From positions 67,888 through 131,887 of the forward strand of contig NZ_JBHLUN010000003.1 of NCBI RefSeq assembly GCF_042433915.1: a DNA stretch of 64,000 nt, written 5' to 3'. Below, piece after piece: positions 37,321 to 46,549 of the stretch (position 1 is the stretch's first letter; the number at the start of each line of letters is the position of its first letter). The notes under the pieces are model-generated. The model saw nothing but the letters and a program-made list of their open reading frames with translations. It did no database searches and was not told the origin of the DNA. The translations under genes and the position numbers were made by a program. The stretch comes from Roseomonas elaeocarpi. GTDB lineage: Bacteria > Pseudomonadota > Alphaproteobacteria > Acetobacterales > Acetobacteraceae.

Positions 37321-39648
37321 ATGACCGAAACGCCGCACGGAGATGCCGAGGGCTTCCGCCCGCACACCTCCCACTGGGGCGTCTTCTCGGCCCGGATGCG
37401 CGACGGCACCCTGGAGGTGAAGCCGCACGCCGGCGACCCGGACCCTAACGGCATCATCGACAACTTTCCCGCCGCCCTGCGGCACCGCGCGCGCATCGCG
37501 CAGCCCATGGTGCGACGCGGCTGGCTGGAGCGCGGGCCCGGCCCCGACAGCCGGCGCGGCCGCGACGAGTTTGTGCCGGTGAGCTGGGAACGGGCGCTGG
37601 ACCTGCTGGCGGGCGAGCTGACGCGGGTGCGTGACCAGCACGGGCCGGGCGCGGTGTTCGGCGGCTCCTATGGCTGGGCGAGTGCCGGGCGCTTCCACCA
37701 CGCGCAGAGCCAGGTGCACCGCTTCCTGAACATGGCGATGGGCGGCTACGTGCGCTCGGTCAATAGCTACAGCTCGGGCGCGTCCTCGGTGCTGGTGCCG
37801 CATATCCTGGGCACCTACGAGGATCTGACCAAGCGCAACGTGAGCTGGGAACAGATCGCCGAGTATTCCGAGGTGGTGATCGCCTTTGGCGGCATGGCGC
37901 TGAAGAACAGCATGGTGGCCGGTGGCTCCATCAGCCAGCACGTCGAGCGCGGCGCGATGGAGCGCGCCGCGGCACGCGGCTGCCGCTTCGTGCTGGTGGG
38001 GCCGTTGCGCTCCGACCTGCCGGTGGAAGCCGGGGCGGAATGGGTGGCCAATATTCCCGGCACCGACACCGCGATGATGCTGGCGATGGTCCACACGCTG
38101 GTGACGGAGGGGCTGCACGACCAGGCATTCCTTGACCGCTACACCGAGGGCTGGCCGATCTTTCTGCGCTACCTGTTGGGCGAGACCGACGGGCAGCCCA
38201 AGGACGCCGCCTGGGCGGCGCCGATCTGCGGCATCCCGGCCGAGGAGATCGCGGCACTGGCGCGCAGCCTCCACGGCAAGCGCGCACTGGTGGTGGTGGC
38301 GCACTCGCTGCAGCGGGCCGAGCACGGTGAGCAGCCTGTGTGGATGGGCGCGGTGCTGGCCGCGGTACTGGGGCAGTACGGGCTGCCCGGCGGCGGCTAC
38401 GGCTACGCGCTTGGCGCCATCGGCTATTACGGGCGGCGCTACAACGCCGTGCCGGTGCCGACCCTGTCGCAGGGGCGCAACAAGGTGGCGGACTTCATCC
38501 CGGTCGCCCGCATCGCCGACATGCTGCTGAACCCCGGCACGACCTACCGCTACAACGGGCAGACGCGGACCTACCCGGACATCAAGTTGGTTTACTGGGC
38601 CGGCGGCAACCCGTTCCACCACCACCAGGACCTTAACCGGCTGCGGCAGGCCTTTGCGCGGGTGGACACTCTGGTGGTGCACGAGCTCGCCTGGACGGCG
38701 ACGGCGCGGCACGCCGACATCGTGCTTCCCGCCACCATGACGCTGGAGCGTGAGGATATCGGCGCCTCCTCGAACGACCCGCTGATGGTGCCGATGCATC
38801 CCATAGCGGCACCCTACGGCGAGGCGCGCGACGACTACGCGATCTTTTCCGAGCTGGCCGGGCGCATGGGGGTGGGCCAGGTCTTCACCGAAGGGCGCAC
38901 GGCCCGGCAGTGGATCGAGCACCTTTACGAACGCACCCGCGCGGCGCTGGCGGAAATGGGGCGGCCGGCGCCGTCCTTCGCCGAGTTCTGGCGCAGCGAG
39001 GGCATCACCCTGCCCCAGATGGAGGATGACGGCGGTGAGCTGCGCCGCTTCCGGATCGACCCGGTGGCGGACCCGCTGCCGACGCCCAGCGGCCGGATCG
39101 AGATCTTCTCCTCGACCATCGACGGCTTCGGCGATGCCGACTGTCCGGGCCATCCCGTCTGGCTCCCCAGGCAGGAAGTGCCGCAGGGCGACACGCCGCT
39201 GTTCCTGGTGGCGAACCAGCCGGCGACGCGGCTGCACAGCCAGCTCGACTTCGGCGGCCACAGCACCGGCGCCAAGCACCGGGGCCGCGAGGTCGCGAGG
39301 ATGCACCCGCAGGATGCCGCGGCGCGCGGGGTGGCGGATGGCGACATCATCCGCTTGTTCAACGAGCGCGGCAGCTGCCTGGCCGCGGTGCGAGTGACCG
39401 ACGGCGTCAGGCCCGGCGTGGTGCAGCTGCCTACCGGCGCCTGGTACGACCCGGCCGATCCCGAGGAAGAGCGGAGCCTCTGCGTCCACGGCAACCCCAA
39501 CGTGCTGACGCGCGATGTCGGCACTTCGAGCCTGGCGCAGGGCTGCACGGGACAACTGACCACGGTCGAGGTGGAGCGCTTCGAGGGCAACCTGCCGCCG
39601 ATCCAGGCCTTCGAGCCGCCGGGCGCGCTGCCAATGGCGGCGGAGTAA
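37321..39648 (+). CDS. Molybdopterin-dependent oxidoreductase, BisC/TorZ (DMSO reductase) type
   Basis: 775 residues. The bis-MGD enzyme family is shown by HWGVFSARMRDG, GGSYGWASAGRFHHAQSQVHRFLN and NSYSSGASS, where Ser151 aligns with the Mo-ligating serine of DMSO reductase. Later motifs WAGGNPFHHHQDLNRL, HELAWTATARHADIVLPATM and the C-terminal molydopterin dinucleotide-binding domain (QLDFGGHS, LPTGAWYDP) are intact. There is no Tat signal and no N-terminal [4Fe-4S] cysteine set, so it is a cytoplasmic, single-subunit enzyme like biotin or methionine sulfoxide reductase BisC. Probable role: reduction of S- or N-oxides. Confidence 0.92.
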   Translation: MTETPHGDAEGFRPHTSHWGVFSARMRDGTLEVKPHAGDPDPNGIIDNFPAALRHRARIAQPMVRRGWLERGPGPDSRRGRDEFVPVSWERALDLLAGELTRVRDQHGPGAVFGGSYGWASAGRFHHAQSQVHRFLNMAMGGYVRSVNSYSSGASSVLVPHILGTYEDLTKRNVSWEQIAEYSEVVIAFGGMALKNSMVAGGSISQHVERGAMERAAARGCRFVLVGPLRSDLPVEAGAEWVANIPGTDTAMMLAMVHTLVTEGLHDQAFLDRYTEGWPIFLRYLLGETDGQPKDAAWAAPICGIPAEEIAALARSLHGKRALVVVAHSLQRAEHGEQPVWMGAVLAAVLGQYGLPGGGYGYALGAIGYYGRRYNAVPVPTLSQGRNKVADFIPVARIADMLLNPGTTYRYNGQTRTYPDIKLVYWAGGNPFHHHQDLNRLRQAFARVDTLVVHELAWTATARHADIVLPATMTLEREDIGASSNDPLMVPMHPIAAPYGEARDDYAIFSELAGRMGVGQVFTEGRTARQWIEHLYERTRAALAEMGRPAPSFAEFWRSEGITLPQMEDDGGELRRFRIDPVADPLPTPSGRIEIFSSTIDGFGDADCPGHPVWLPRQEVPQGDTPLFLVANQPATRLHSQLDFGGHSTGAKHRGREVARMHPQDAAARGVADGDIIRLFNERGSCLAAVRVTDGVRPGVVQLPTGAWYDPADPEEERSLCVHGNPNVLTRDVGTSSLAQGCTGQLTTVEVERFEGNLPPIQAFEPPGALPMAAE

Positions 39649-39670
39649 GGCTCCGCCGCAGCCCAGGTCG

Positions 39671-39694
39671 CCCCGCCGGGCAGGAACGGCGGGG
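39671..39694 (+). terminator. Hairpin after molybdoenzyme gene
   Basis: 8-bp perfect stem CCCCGCCG / CGGCGGGG with an 8-nt loop, 22 nt after the stop codon. Confidence 0.5.
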
Positions 39695-39749
39695 GGCGGG
39701 ATGATGCCTTCGAGGCGGGTTTCATGCCGGACGTAAGCTAAGCCGCGTA

Positions 39750-39768
39750 GCCCGGCCCTTGGCCGGGC
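39750..39768. repeat. Hairpin upstream of manganese catalase gene
   Basis: 8-bp perfect inverted repeat GCCCGGCC / GGCCGGGC with a 3-nt loop in the 260-bp gap before the catalase. It may be a second terminator for the upstream gene or part of the catalase leader. Confidence 0.4.
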
Positions 39769-39908
39769 GGGAAAGTTCGGACTGCCCTGCAGAACGGTTG
39801 CAGGGCCACATCGTTCACGAAAACGACGTCCCGCACCGTACCCCTAATCTTTTTCCACACCGGAGCGTTCCCCGCTCGGCTCCCGTCAGCCGAGGAAGGA
39901 CCTCCCAT

Positions 39909-40832
39909 ATGTTCATGCGCGTCGACAAGCTGCAGGCCAGCCTGCCCGCTCCGAAGAAGCAGGACCCCAACGCCGCCGCTGCCCTCCAGGAACTCCTGGG
40001 TGGCAAGTATGGCGAGATGTCCACCCTCGGGAACTACATGTTCCAGAGCTTCAACTTCCGCTCCAAGGACAAGCTGAAGCCCTTCTACAGCCTCGTGGCC
40101 TCGATCACCGCCGAGGAGCTCGGCCATGTCGAGCTGGTGAGCAACGGCGTCGCCATGCTGGCCAACGGCCCCGACAACAACGGCGACACCAAGCCCGGTG
40201 GGGACATCTCGAAGTCGCCCTTCGAGGCAATGCAGGACATCCGTTCCTTCGCCTCCTTCGCCTCGAACGGCGGCGGCGCGATGCCGGTGAACAGCAACTC
40301 CATGTCGTGGAACGCCGACATGGTGACCACCACCGGCAACGTCGTGGTGGACCTGCTGCACAACTTCCACCTCGAGTGCGGCGCGCGGCTGCACAAGCTG
40401 CGCGTGTACGAGACGCTGAGCGATCCGACCGGCCGCGAGGTCTGCGGCTACCTGCTGGTGCGCGGGTCGGTGCACGCGCATTCCTACGCGCTGGCGCTGA
40501 AGCAGATCACCGGCGTCGAGATCGAGAAGTTCCTGCCCACGCCGAACATCCCGCTGTCGAAGATCCCCGAGTGCCAGAAGTACCTGGACGAGGGTTCGCA
40601 CCGCCGGCTCTATACTTGGAGCCCGAACGACTACAAGGAAATCGCCGGGATCTGGAACAGCGAGGAAGGTGCGCTGCCGGGCGACCCGCCGGGTGAGCTC
40701 GAGGTCGTGGACGGCATGCCCGAGGGCGGCAAGATCCACCAGCTGACAGGCGTTCCCTCGGCCTTCACGCCCGACTACGCGCCCGAGGAAATGTTCGAGA
40801 TCGCCGAGAAGCTCTACAAGAAGTCCCGCTAA
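39909..40832 (+). CDS. Manganese catalase family protein
   Basis: 307 residues from the ATG at 39909 (AGGAAGGA upstream); the 50 in-frame codons before it are not coding in character. Di-manganese catalase of the ferritin-like fold disproportionating hydrogen peroxide. Metal ligands match the family: Glu36 in KYGEMSTLGNYM, Glu70 and His73 in AEELGHVE, Glu in NFHLECGARLH and His in RGSVHAHS. Length is slightly above the Lactobacillus enzyme. Cytoplasmic, non-haem; monocistronic, with its own leader and a strong terminator. Confidence 0.94.
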   Translation: MFMRVDKLQASLPAPKKQDPNAAAALQELLGGKYGEMSTLGNYMFQSFNFRSKDKLKPFYSLVASITAEELGHVELVSNGVAMLANGPDNNGDTKPGGDISKSPFEAMQDIRSFASFASNGGGAMPVNSNSMSWNADMVTTTGNVVVDLLHNFHLECGARLHKLRVYETLSDPTGREVCGYLLVRGSVHAHSYALALKQITGVEIEKFLPTPNIPLSKIPECQKYLDEGSHRRLYTWSPNDYKEIAGIWNSEEGALPGDPPGELEVVDGMPEGGKIHQLTGVPSAFTPDYAPEEMFEIAEKLYKKSR

Positions 40833-40841
40833 GACTGCGCG

Positions 40842-40869
40842 CCGGAGGGAGCCCGAGGGCTTCCTCCGG
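40842..40869 (+). terminator. Strong hairpin after manganese catalase gene
   Basis: 13-bp stem (CCGGAGGGAGCCC with GGGCTTCCTCCGG, one G-T wobble), 9 nt after the stop codon. Confidence 0.65.
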
Positions 40870-40979
40870 TTCGGCGGCTTCGCGACTGGGGCGCTGGTAT
40901 CCGGCACGGCGGCAGGAACGGCGCCCCGCCGTCCGTGACGGGATGCCGCCCGGTGTGCCTGAGGATCGTGCTGGCTCTC

Positions 40980-42923
40980 TCAACTCTCCCCATTCGCGGG
41001 CTGGGCTTCGCAACCGGCCTGCCGGGGCGTGTCCGTCGTGCCCTCACCCGTTGGCTGTCCCTGCACGGCCTCTTCCACCGGGCGGCGGCCGAAGGGTGGC
41101 GGATTGTGACGCTCCATCTCCTGCGCCGCGCGCTCCAGCAGCAGAGCGATGGTGATCACCGTCATATGGGTGAAGGCCTGCGGAAAATTGCCCATCGCAA
41201 TGCCGTCCGCGGTGATCTCCTCGCTGAACAGTCCCAGGTCGTTGCTGTAGTGCATCAGGGCACGGAAGCGCTGCCGGGCGTTGTCGAGTTCGCCGCGCGC
41301 CGCCAGGGCCCCCACCATCCAGAAGGCGCAGGCCGCGAAGGTCGCCTCCTGTCCCGGTAGCCCGTCATCCGTGCGGTAGCGATAGATCAAGGGACCGACC
41401 CCGAGCTCGCGGTCGATCGCGGCCAGGGTGCGGGCGGAGCGCTCGCTCAGCGGGTCCACGGCGCCGAACAGCAGCAGCCGCGGAAAGGACCCGTCCAGCG
41501 CCGGCTCACCGTAAGCCTGGGTATAGGCGCCGCGCTTCGCGTCCCAGCCACGCTCCTCGTACTCGGCGCGGATCTCGTCGCGAACGCGGCACCAGTCGGG
41601 AATTCGCTCCGCCGGACCGACCTGTTCTGCCAGCTTGACGGCGCGGTCCAGCGTCACCCAGCACATGGCCTTGGAATGGAAGTGGTGGAGGTCGGGCTTG
41701 CGCATCTCCCAGATGCCCCGGTCCGGCACGTGCCAGCAGCGCATGACCTTGTCCGCCAGCCTGGTGATCAGGCGTGGCAGGTGCGCCCGCATCCGCTCAC
41801 CCAGCCCTTCGGCGCCGAGCTTCTGGACAAAGAGATCGAGCGCGATCAACACGTTGCCGTAGATGTCGAGCTGCAGCTGCTCCTCGGCCTCGTTGCCGAT
41901 CAGGACCGGCCGGATGCCGCGCCAGCCGCGAAGGTGATCCAGCGACTGCTCCGGCGGGACATCCCGCTCGATGCCGTAGAGCACGCGTAAGCCGTCGCTG
42001 TTCCCGTCCACGGTGTCGAGGAAGCGCAGCAGTTCCGCCGCCTCGTGCGAGTGGCCGAGGCTGAGAAAGGCGCTGACGGTGAAGCTGGCATCGCGCACCC
42101 AGGTGTACCGGTAATCCCAGTTGCGCCCGCCGCGCCAGCCTTCCGGCAGACCGAGGGTCGGCGCCGCCACGATCCCGCCGCTCGGTGCGTAGCACAGCAG
42201 CTTGAGGCAGAGCGCGCTGCGCTCCACCATCTCGTGGAACTCCCCGCCGCAGCGCAGCGCACCGGTCCATTCCTCCCAGTAGGCGCGCGTTTCGGCGAGC
42301 CAAGCCATCGCGCCGCCCTCGGGCAGGGACGGCAGGGTCGGCGTGGGCGCGAGCACGATCCAGGCCTCTTCGCCGGCGCGCAGCGAAAAACGGGCGAGGC
42401 AGGCGCCCCCCTCGACCACGAGCGGCGCCGATGCCAGCACCGACAAGGCCTGGTCACCGTGGTGAGCCGCGGCGCCGTGCGTCCCGTGCAGGTGGAAGCT
42501 GGTTTCGGCACGGCCCCAGTCGAAGGAGGGCGCCACGCGCAGCGTGAAGTCCGCCCTGCCCCGGTCGCAGCGGAAGTGGCGCATCAGGACACCTGCCGCC
42601 TCGCTGTCGGGGCCGATATCCTCCGGTCCCGCATCGCCCCGGCCACGCACCGGCATCAGATCCGTCACCGTCAGCTCGCCGGCTGGCAGCGACAGGGTGG
42701 TTTCCAGGATGTTGGTGCGCGGAAGGTAGCGACGTTCCCTGGGCCGCAGCCCTTCCGCTTCCAGTGTGCAACTGCCGCCGCGATGGCTGTCCAGCAGGCG
42801 GAGGAACAGGGCAGGACTGTCGAAGCGCGGCCAGCAGAGCCAGTCGATCGCGGCATCCCGGCCGATCAAAGCGGCCGAACGCATGTCGCCGATCAAGGCG
42901 TAATCATCGATGTCGCGATCCAT
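40980..42923 (-). CDS. Glycoside hydrolase family 15 protein (glucoamylase/trehalase-like)
   Basis: 647 residues. The N-terminal signature DYALIGDMRSAALIGRDAAIDWLCWPRFDSP and the catalytic-domain motif GWRGGRNWDYRYTWVRDASFTVSAFLSLG are diagnostic of bacterial GH15 proteins. The C-terminal PCAFWMVGALAARGELDNARQRF-like segment and HYSNDLGLFSEE complete the (alpha/alpha)6 barrel. No signal peptide: cytoplasmic. Characterised relatives hydrolyse trehalose or alpha-glucans; the substrate is not fixed by sequence. Monocistronic, divergent partner none; the upstream gap leads to a terminator of the next minus-strand gene. Confidence 0.92.
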   Translation of the reverse strand: MDRDIDDYALIGDMRSAALIGRDAAIDWLCWPRFDSPALFLRLLDSHRGGSCTLEAEGLRPRERRYLPRTNILETTLSLPAGELTVTDLMPVRGRGDAGPEDIGPDSEAAGVLMRHFRCDRGRADFTLRVAPSFDWGRAETSFHLHGTHGAAAHHGDQALSVLASAPLVVEGGACLARFSLRAGEEAWIVLAPTPTLPSLPEGGAMAWLAETRAYWEEWTGALRCGGEFHEMVERSALCLKLLCYAPSGGIVAAPTLGLPEGWRGGRNWDYRYTWVRDASFTVSAFLSLGHSHEAAELLRFLDTVDGNSDGLRVLYGIERDVPPEQSLDHLRGWRGIRPVLIGNEAEEQLQLDIYGNVLIALDLFVQKLGAEGLGERMRAHLPRLITRLADKVMRCWHVPDRGIWEMRKPDLHHFHSKAMCWVTLDRAVKLAEQVGPAERIPDWCRVRDEIRAEYEERGWDAKRGAYTQAYGEPALDGSFPRLLLFGAVDPLSERSARTLAAIDRELGVGPLIYRYRTDDGLPGQEATFAACAFWMVGALAARGELDNARQRFRALMHYSNDLGLFSEEITADGIAMGNFPQAFTHMTVITIALLLERAAQEMERHNPPPFGRRPVEEAVQGQPTGEGTTDTPRQAGCEAQPANGES

Positions 42924-43132
42924 ACCTAGAAGCTGGCACCGTTGCGCCGCACCGCCAGGGGAACAATGCCGTCAGCCACTCCTTTGAATGGTCACGAATA
43001 GTCACGGGACGGCAAGAGAAGCCGCCAGGGGGTCGATGCAGCTTCGGCAAGCTGCCGCCGTAGCCATCCCGAAGTGATTTCTGTTTCCGCTCCCGAGAGA
43101 GGAGCCAGCGGAAGATCGAGTCGGAACAGCGG

Positions 43133-43155
43133 GGCGGCGGTTGCGCCGCCACCCC
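43133..43155 (-). terminator. Hairpin after Bug-family gene
   Basis: 7-bp perfect stem GGCGGCG / CGCCGCC with a 4-nt loop, at 43133-43150, extendable by GG/CC past one bulge. It lies just downstream of the minus-strand Bug gene. Confidence 0.5.
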
Positions 43156-43164
43156 GTCCTCCGT

Positions 43165-44148
43165 TCATTCCGGCTGATAGTTCACGCTGCGCAGCAGCTC
43201 CGTCGCGCGGGTGATCTCGGAGGCGATGAAGCGGCGGCTGTCTTCGATGCTCTCGGTCACCGGCTCCAGCACCTGCTTGGTCAGGCGCTCCACGATCACC
43301 GGGTCGCGCATCGTGTCCTGCATCAGCGCGTTGACCTTGCCGCAAATCTCGGCCGGCGTGCCCTTGGGCGCCCAGACGCCGTACCAGGACTGGAACTCGT
43401 AGCCGGGCAGCCCGCCCTCGCCCATGGTGGGCACGTCGGGGGCAAGCTGCGATCGCTGCGCCGTGGCGATGCCGACCGCGTTGACCTTGCCGTCGCCGCG
43501 CGCCGGCAGCAGCGCGAAGCACGGGTCGATCAGCAGTTGCACGCTGCCGCCCATCAGGTCGGTCAGCGCCGGCTGCGTGCCGCGATAGGTCACCATGTCG
43601 AGGTCGAGGCCGGTGCGGCGCAGGAACTCGATGGTGGCGAGGTGCCCGGCCGAACCCAGCGAGGAGATCGCGATGTTCCAGTCGCGCGGCTTCTGCTTCG
43701 CCGCCGCGATGATCTCGGGCAGCGTCTTCTCGGGCCGCTGGCCAGAGGACACCATCACCAGCGGCGCCTTGGCAGTGCGCGCCATGACCTCCAGGTCGCG
43801 CTGCGGGTCGAAGGTGGCGCCCTTGAGCACCAGCGGCATCACCGCCGTGTTGAAGGCCGAGGCCAGGAGCGTGTAGCCGTCCGGCGCCGCCTGCAGCACC
43901 GCGTTCGTGCCCACGAGACCGGCGCCGCCGGTGCGGTTCTCGGCCACCGCGGTGGCGCCCAGCTTCTCGCCGAGGCGCTGCGCCAGCAGCCGCCCCAGCG
44001 TGTCGTTGGCAGCCCCTGGCGGCCAGGGGATGATCACGCGGATCGGCTTGCCCGTCGGCCAGGCACCCTGCGCCCGCACGGCCGGCGCGGCCAGGAGGCC
44101 ACCGGATACCGCGGCACCGGCCACGGCGAGGAACCCTCGTCTGTTCAT
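43165..44148 (-). CDS. Tripartite tricarboxylate transporter substrate-binding protein (Bug family)
   Basis: 327 residues; AGGGAAAG precedes the ATG. Signal peptide MNRRGFLAVAGAAVSGGLLAAPAVRA is Tat-like. TctC/Bug fold: PTGKPIRVIIPWPPGAANDTLGR, NRTGGAGLVGTNAVLQAAPDGYT, VPTMGEGGLPGYEF, YGVWAPKGTPAEI. Second orphan Bug protein of the window, again without TctA/TctB. It lies downstream of the DapA-Asp-box-Fe-ADH unit on the same strand but beyond a terminator, so co-regulation is possible but not shown. Confidence 0.93.
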   Translation of the reverse strand: MNRRGFLAVAGAAVSGGLLAAPAVRAQGAWPTGKPIRVIIPWPPGAANDTLGRLLAQRLGEKLGATAVAENRTGGAGLVGTNAVLQAAPDGYTLLASAFNTAVMPLVLKGATFDPQRDLEVMARTAKAPLVMVSSGQRPEKTLPEIIAAAKQKPRDWNIAISSLGSAGHLATIEFLRRTGLDLDMVTYRGTQPALTDLMGGSVQLLIDPCFALLPARGDGKVNAVGIATAQRSQLAPDVPTMGEGGLPGYEFQSWYGVWAPKGTPAEICGKVNALMQDTMRDPVIVERLTKQVLEPVTESIEDSRRFIASEITRATELLRSVNYQPE

Positions 44149-44364
44149 GAACTTTCTTTCCCTGCTTCGCCGTCCTTTCGCGGACGGTCATACCTTGTGC
44201 CCGGCCCAGTGGCCCCACCAGGCCACCACGATCCCCCGGCTGCCGGGCGGCTGCCGGGTTCTTCGTCCGAAGGCCGGAGCGGCCTTCGTCATCTTGCCGG
44301 CAGCATCTTGCCGCCTGGTTACTCACCGCGAGCTCATCACCACGGTCAGCAGAACCAAAGGTCA

Positions 44365-44398
44365 CATGGCCGGGCAATCCGCTGATCGCCCGGCCATG
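44365..44398 (-). terminator. Strong hairpin after DapA-like gene
   Basis: 11-bp perfect stem CATGGCCGGGC / GCCCGGCCATG with a 12-nt loop that can itself pair ATC/GAT. It lies 4 nt beyond the stop of the minus-strand DapA gene and ends that transcription unit. Confidence 0.65.
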
Positions 44399-44402
44399 CG
44401 AA

Positions 44403-45335
44403 TCAGCCAGCCATCATCGCCGACACTTCGTCGGCGGTGAGCGAGACCAGCGGCGGACGCAGGCGCATCCAGCCCTGCTGCCCCGTGCGCTGCGCCGTCA
44501 TGGCCTTGAGCGAGGCCATCTGCGGGAACTTGGAGGCCTGGTTGCGCTTGGCCACCACGCGCGCCTGCGCGGCATCGACCTCCGCTGCCATCGCCGCGTC
44601 ATTGGCATGGCGGTAGATGAAGGCGAGGTCGCGGGCCACGAGGTTCGAGGTCGCGGTGATGCAGCCCGCACCGCCCGCACGCGTGAGCGGCAGCAGCACC
44701 GGATCGGCGCCGGCCAGCACCGAGAAGCCGGGGAAGCGTTCCACCATGGCGAGCATGTTGTTGATGTCGCCGGCGGAGTCCTTGATGCCCACAACGGTCT
44801 CAGGAAAGCGCTCGATCAGCCGCTCGATCACGGCGTGGGAGAGCGGCACCGCCGACATCTGCGGGATGTGGTAGAGCACCACGCGCAGCTTGGCGTCGCC
44901 CACGCGCTCGATCACCTCGGCGTAGCTCGCGAAGACGCCGTCGTCGGAGGGCGCCTTGTAGTAGAAGGGCGGCAGCATCACGACGGTGTTCACGCCCACC
45001 GACAGCGCGTGCTTCGTCAGCGCCACGGTCTCGGTCAGCGCAGCGACGCCGGTGCCGGGCAGAAGGCGCTCCGGCGCTACGCCGGCGGCGACGGTGGCTT
45101 CCAGCAGCCCCTGGCGCTCCGCCACCGAGAAGGAGTTGGCCTCGCCCGTGGTGCCCAGCAGCGCGATGCCGTCGCAGCCTTCGCTCAGCAGCCACTTCGC
45201 GTGCGCGGCGAAGGCGGCATGGTCGGGCATGAGGTCGGCGTCGATCGGCGTCAGCGCGGCGCTGTACACGCCGGTGGGGCCGCGGAAGGACGTTACGTCG
45301 GCCGTGCGGGCGACGGGTTCGGCGGTGATGCTCAT
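44403..45335 (-). CDS. Dihydrodipicolinate synthase family aldolase/lyase (DapA-like)
   Basis: 310 residues. Class I aldolase barrel with LLGTTGEANSFS near residue 60, Tyr155 in LYHIPQM and the Schiff-base Lys185 in VGIKDSAGD. An N-terminal extension of about 20 residues precedes the barrel. Not a housekeeping DapA by context: its ATG overlaps the stop of the Asp-box protein by 4 nt within an IclR-headed catabolic unit. Likely cleaves or dehydrates a 2-keto-3-deoxy sugar acid or related compound. Confidence 0.9.
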   Translation of the reverse strand: MSITAEPVARTADVTSFRGPTGVYSAALTPIDADLMPDHAAFAAHAKWLLSEGCDGIALLGTTGEANSFSVAERQGLLEATVAAGVAPERLLPGTGVAALTETVALTKHALSVGVNTVVMLPPFYYKAPSDDGVFASYAEVIERVGDAKLRVVLYHIPQMSAVPLSHAVIERLIERFPETVVGIKDSAGDINNMLAMVERFPGFSVLAGADPVLLPLTRAGGAGCITATSNLVARDLAFIYRHANDAAMAAEVDAAQARVVAKRNQASKFPQMASLKAMTAQRTGQQGWMRLRPPLVSLTADEVSAMMAG

Positions 45336-46534
45336 GCCTGCTGTTCCTTGACCCAGTTCTCGTCCACGCGGACGTATTTGATGGCCTGACGATACACGGT
45401 GTAGGCGATGTGCAGGGCGCCATCGGGCCCCTGCACGACGGAGGGGTAGGAGAACTCGCGGTTCAGCCCTTCGCGCGAGTTGTTGGTCATGCAGTATCCG
45501 TCGCCGGTCTCGAGGTTGCGACGGTACGGCCAGGTGCGGCCACCGTCCTCGGAGATCGCCAGCGTCATCGGCGCGCGCGGCACACCCCAGAAGGTGCTGC
45601 GGCGCGTGGTATCGATCGGCGCCACCACCTTGCCGTCATCCTCGTCCTCTTCGAGGTCGTCATAGAGCGACAGGCGGCGCTCGGTGGCATCCGCCGCGCT
45701 GCTCTCGTTCAGAACCATGGCAAGGTGGCCATTGGCGAGCCGCGTGACCTGGATCGAGGAGTTGTTGTTCGGCAGCTCCGTCGGTTCCGGCGCGCTCCAG
45801 GAGCGCCCCTGGTCGGAGGAGCGGGACACGTAAACGTTGTCGGCCCAGCGGCTGCGGTAGAAGGCGGCCAGCGTGCCGTCGCGCAGGTCCACGATGCTCA
45901 TATGGACGCAGCCGAGGCTGTCCGGCACCGCGACTTCTTCCCAGGTCTTGCCCTGGTCGGAGGAAATCATCACCGCGCTGGTGTCGTCGTCGCCGACCCA
46001 CTTCTTGCCCGGCGTGCTCTGGCAGATCCAGACCGGCAGGAGCCAGTCGCCGTTGTCCAGCACCACCACGGGCTGGCGCATAAAGGTGCCGCCGCCGGGG
46101 CGCGGGCCGAACAGCGTCTCGATCGGACCCCAGGTCTTGCCATTATCGTCGGACACGCGCTTGCGCACGATCGCGGTGTCCTGGTTGCCGGAGATCTGCG
46201 CCGTCCAGATCAGCCACAGCTTGCCGCCCGGCACCGGGAAGAGCAGCGGGTTCTGCTCGGACTTGGTGGGATCGTCCGACAGCCGCACAGGCGCCGACCA
46301 GCGGTCGCCCTCGAGGCGCGAGAAATAGGCCGAGATGTCGGGCACGCCTTCCTGCGTGCCGCCGAACCACACCAGGCCCAGCGAGCCGTCGGGCAGCGGC
46401 ATCAGGTTGGCGGCGTGGCTCTGCACCGTGGCCGGGGGCACGAAGCATTCCAGGCGCGCGGCATCGTCGGCCGCCGGGAGAACATGGCCGGCCTCGCCCA
46501 GGTCGAGCTTGCCGGCGTCATCGGTTCGGATCAT
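45332..46534 (-). CDS. Cytoplasmic sialidase-like Asp-box (BNR) propeller protein
   Basis: 400 residues, no signal peptide. Four Asp-box repeats of the S-x-D-x-G-x-T/S-W type are readable: SDDNGKTW, SSDQGKTW, SSDQGRSW and SEDGGRTW, so the fold is a six-bladed sialidase-type propeller (PF13088). True sialidase function is doubtful: it is cytoplasmic and no sialic acid transport or catabolic gene is present. Coupled by a 4-nt overlap to the DapA-like gene and 15 nt after the Fe-ADH gene, it probably processes the same acid sugar. Confidence 0.88.
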   Translation of the reverse strand: MIRTDDAGKLDLGEAGHVLPAADDAARLECFVPPATVQSHAANLMPLPDGSLGLVWFGGTQEGVPDISAYFSRLEGDRWSAPVRLSDDPTKSEQNPLLFPVPGGKLWLIWTAQISGNQDTAIVRKRVSDDNGKTWGPIETLFGPRPGGGTFMRQPVVVLDNGDWLLPVWICQSTPGKKWVGDDDTSAVMISSDQGKTWEEVAVPDSLGCVHMSIVDLRDGTLAAFYRSRWADNVYVSRSSDQGRSWSAPEPTELPNNNSSIQVTRLANGHLAMVLNESSAADATERRLSLYDDLEEDEDDGKVVAPIDTTRRSTFWGVPRAPMTLAISEDGGRTWPYRRNLETGDGYCMTNNSREGLNREFSYPSVVQGPDGALHIAYTVYRQAIKYVRVDENWVKEQQA

Positions 46535-46549
46535 GCGTCCGCCCTCTTC

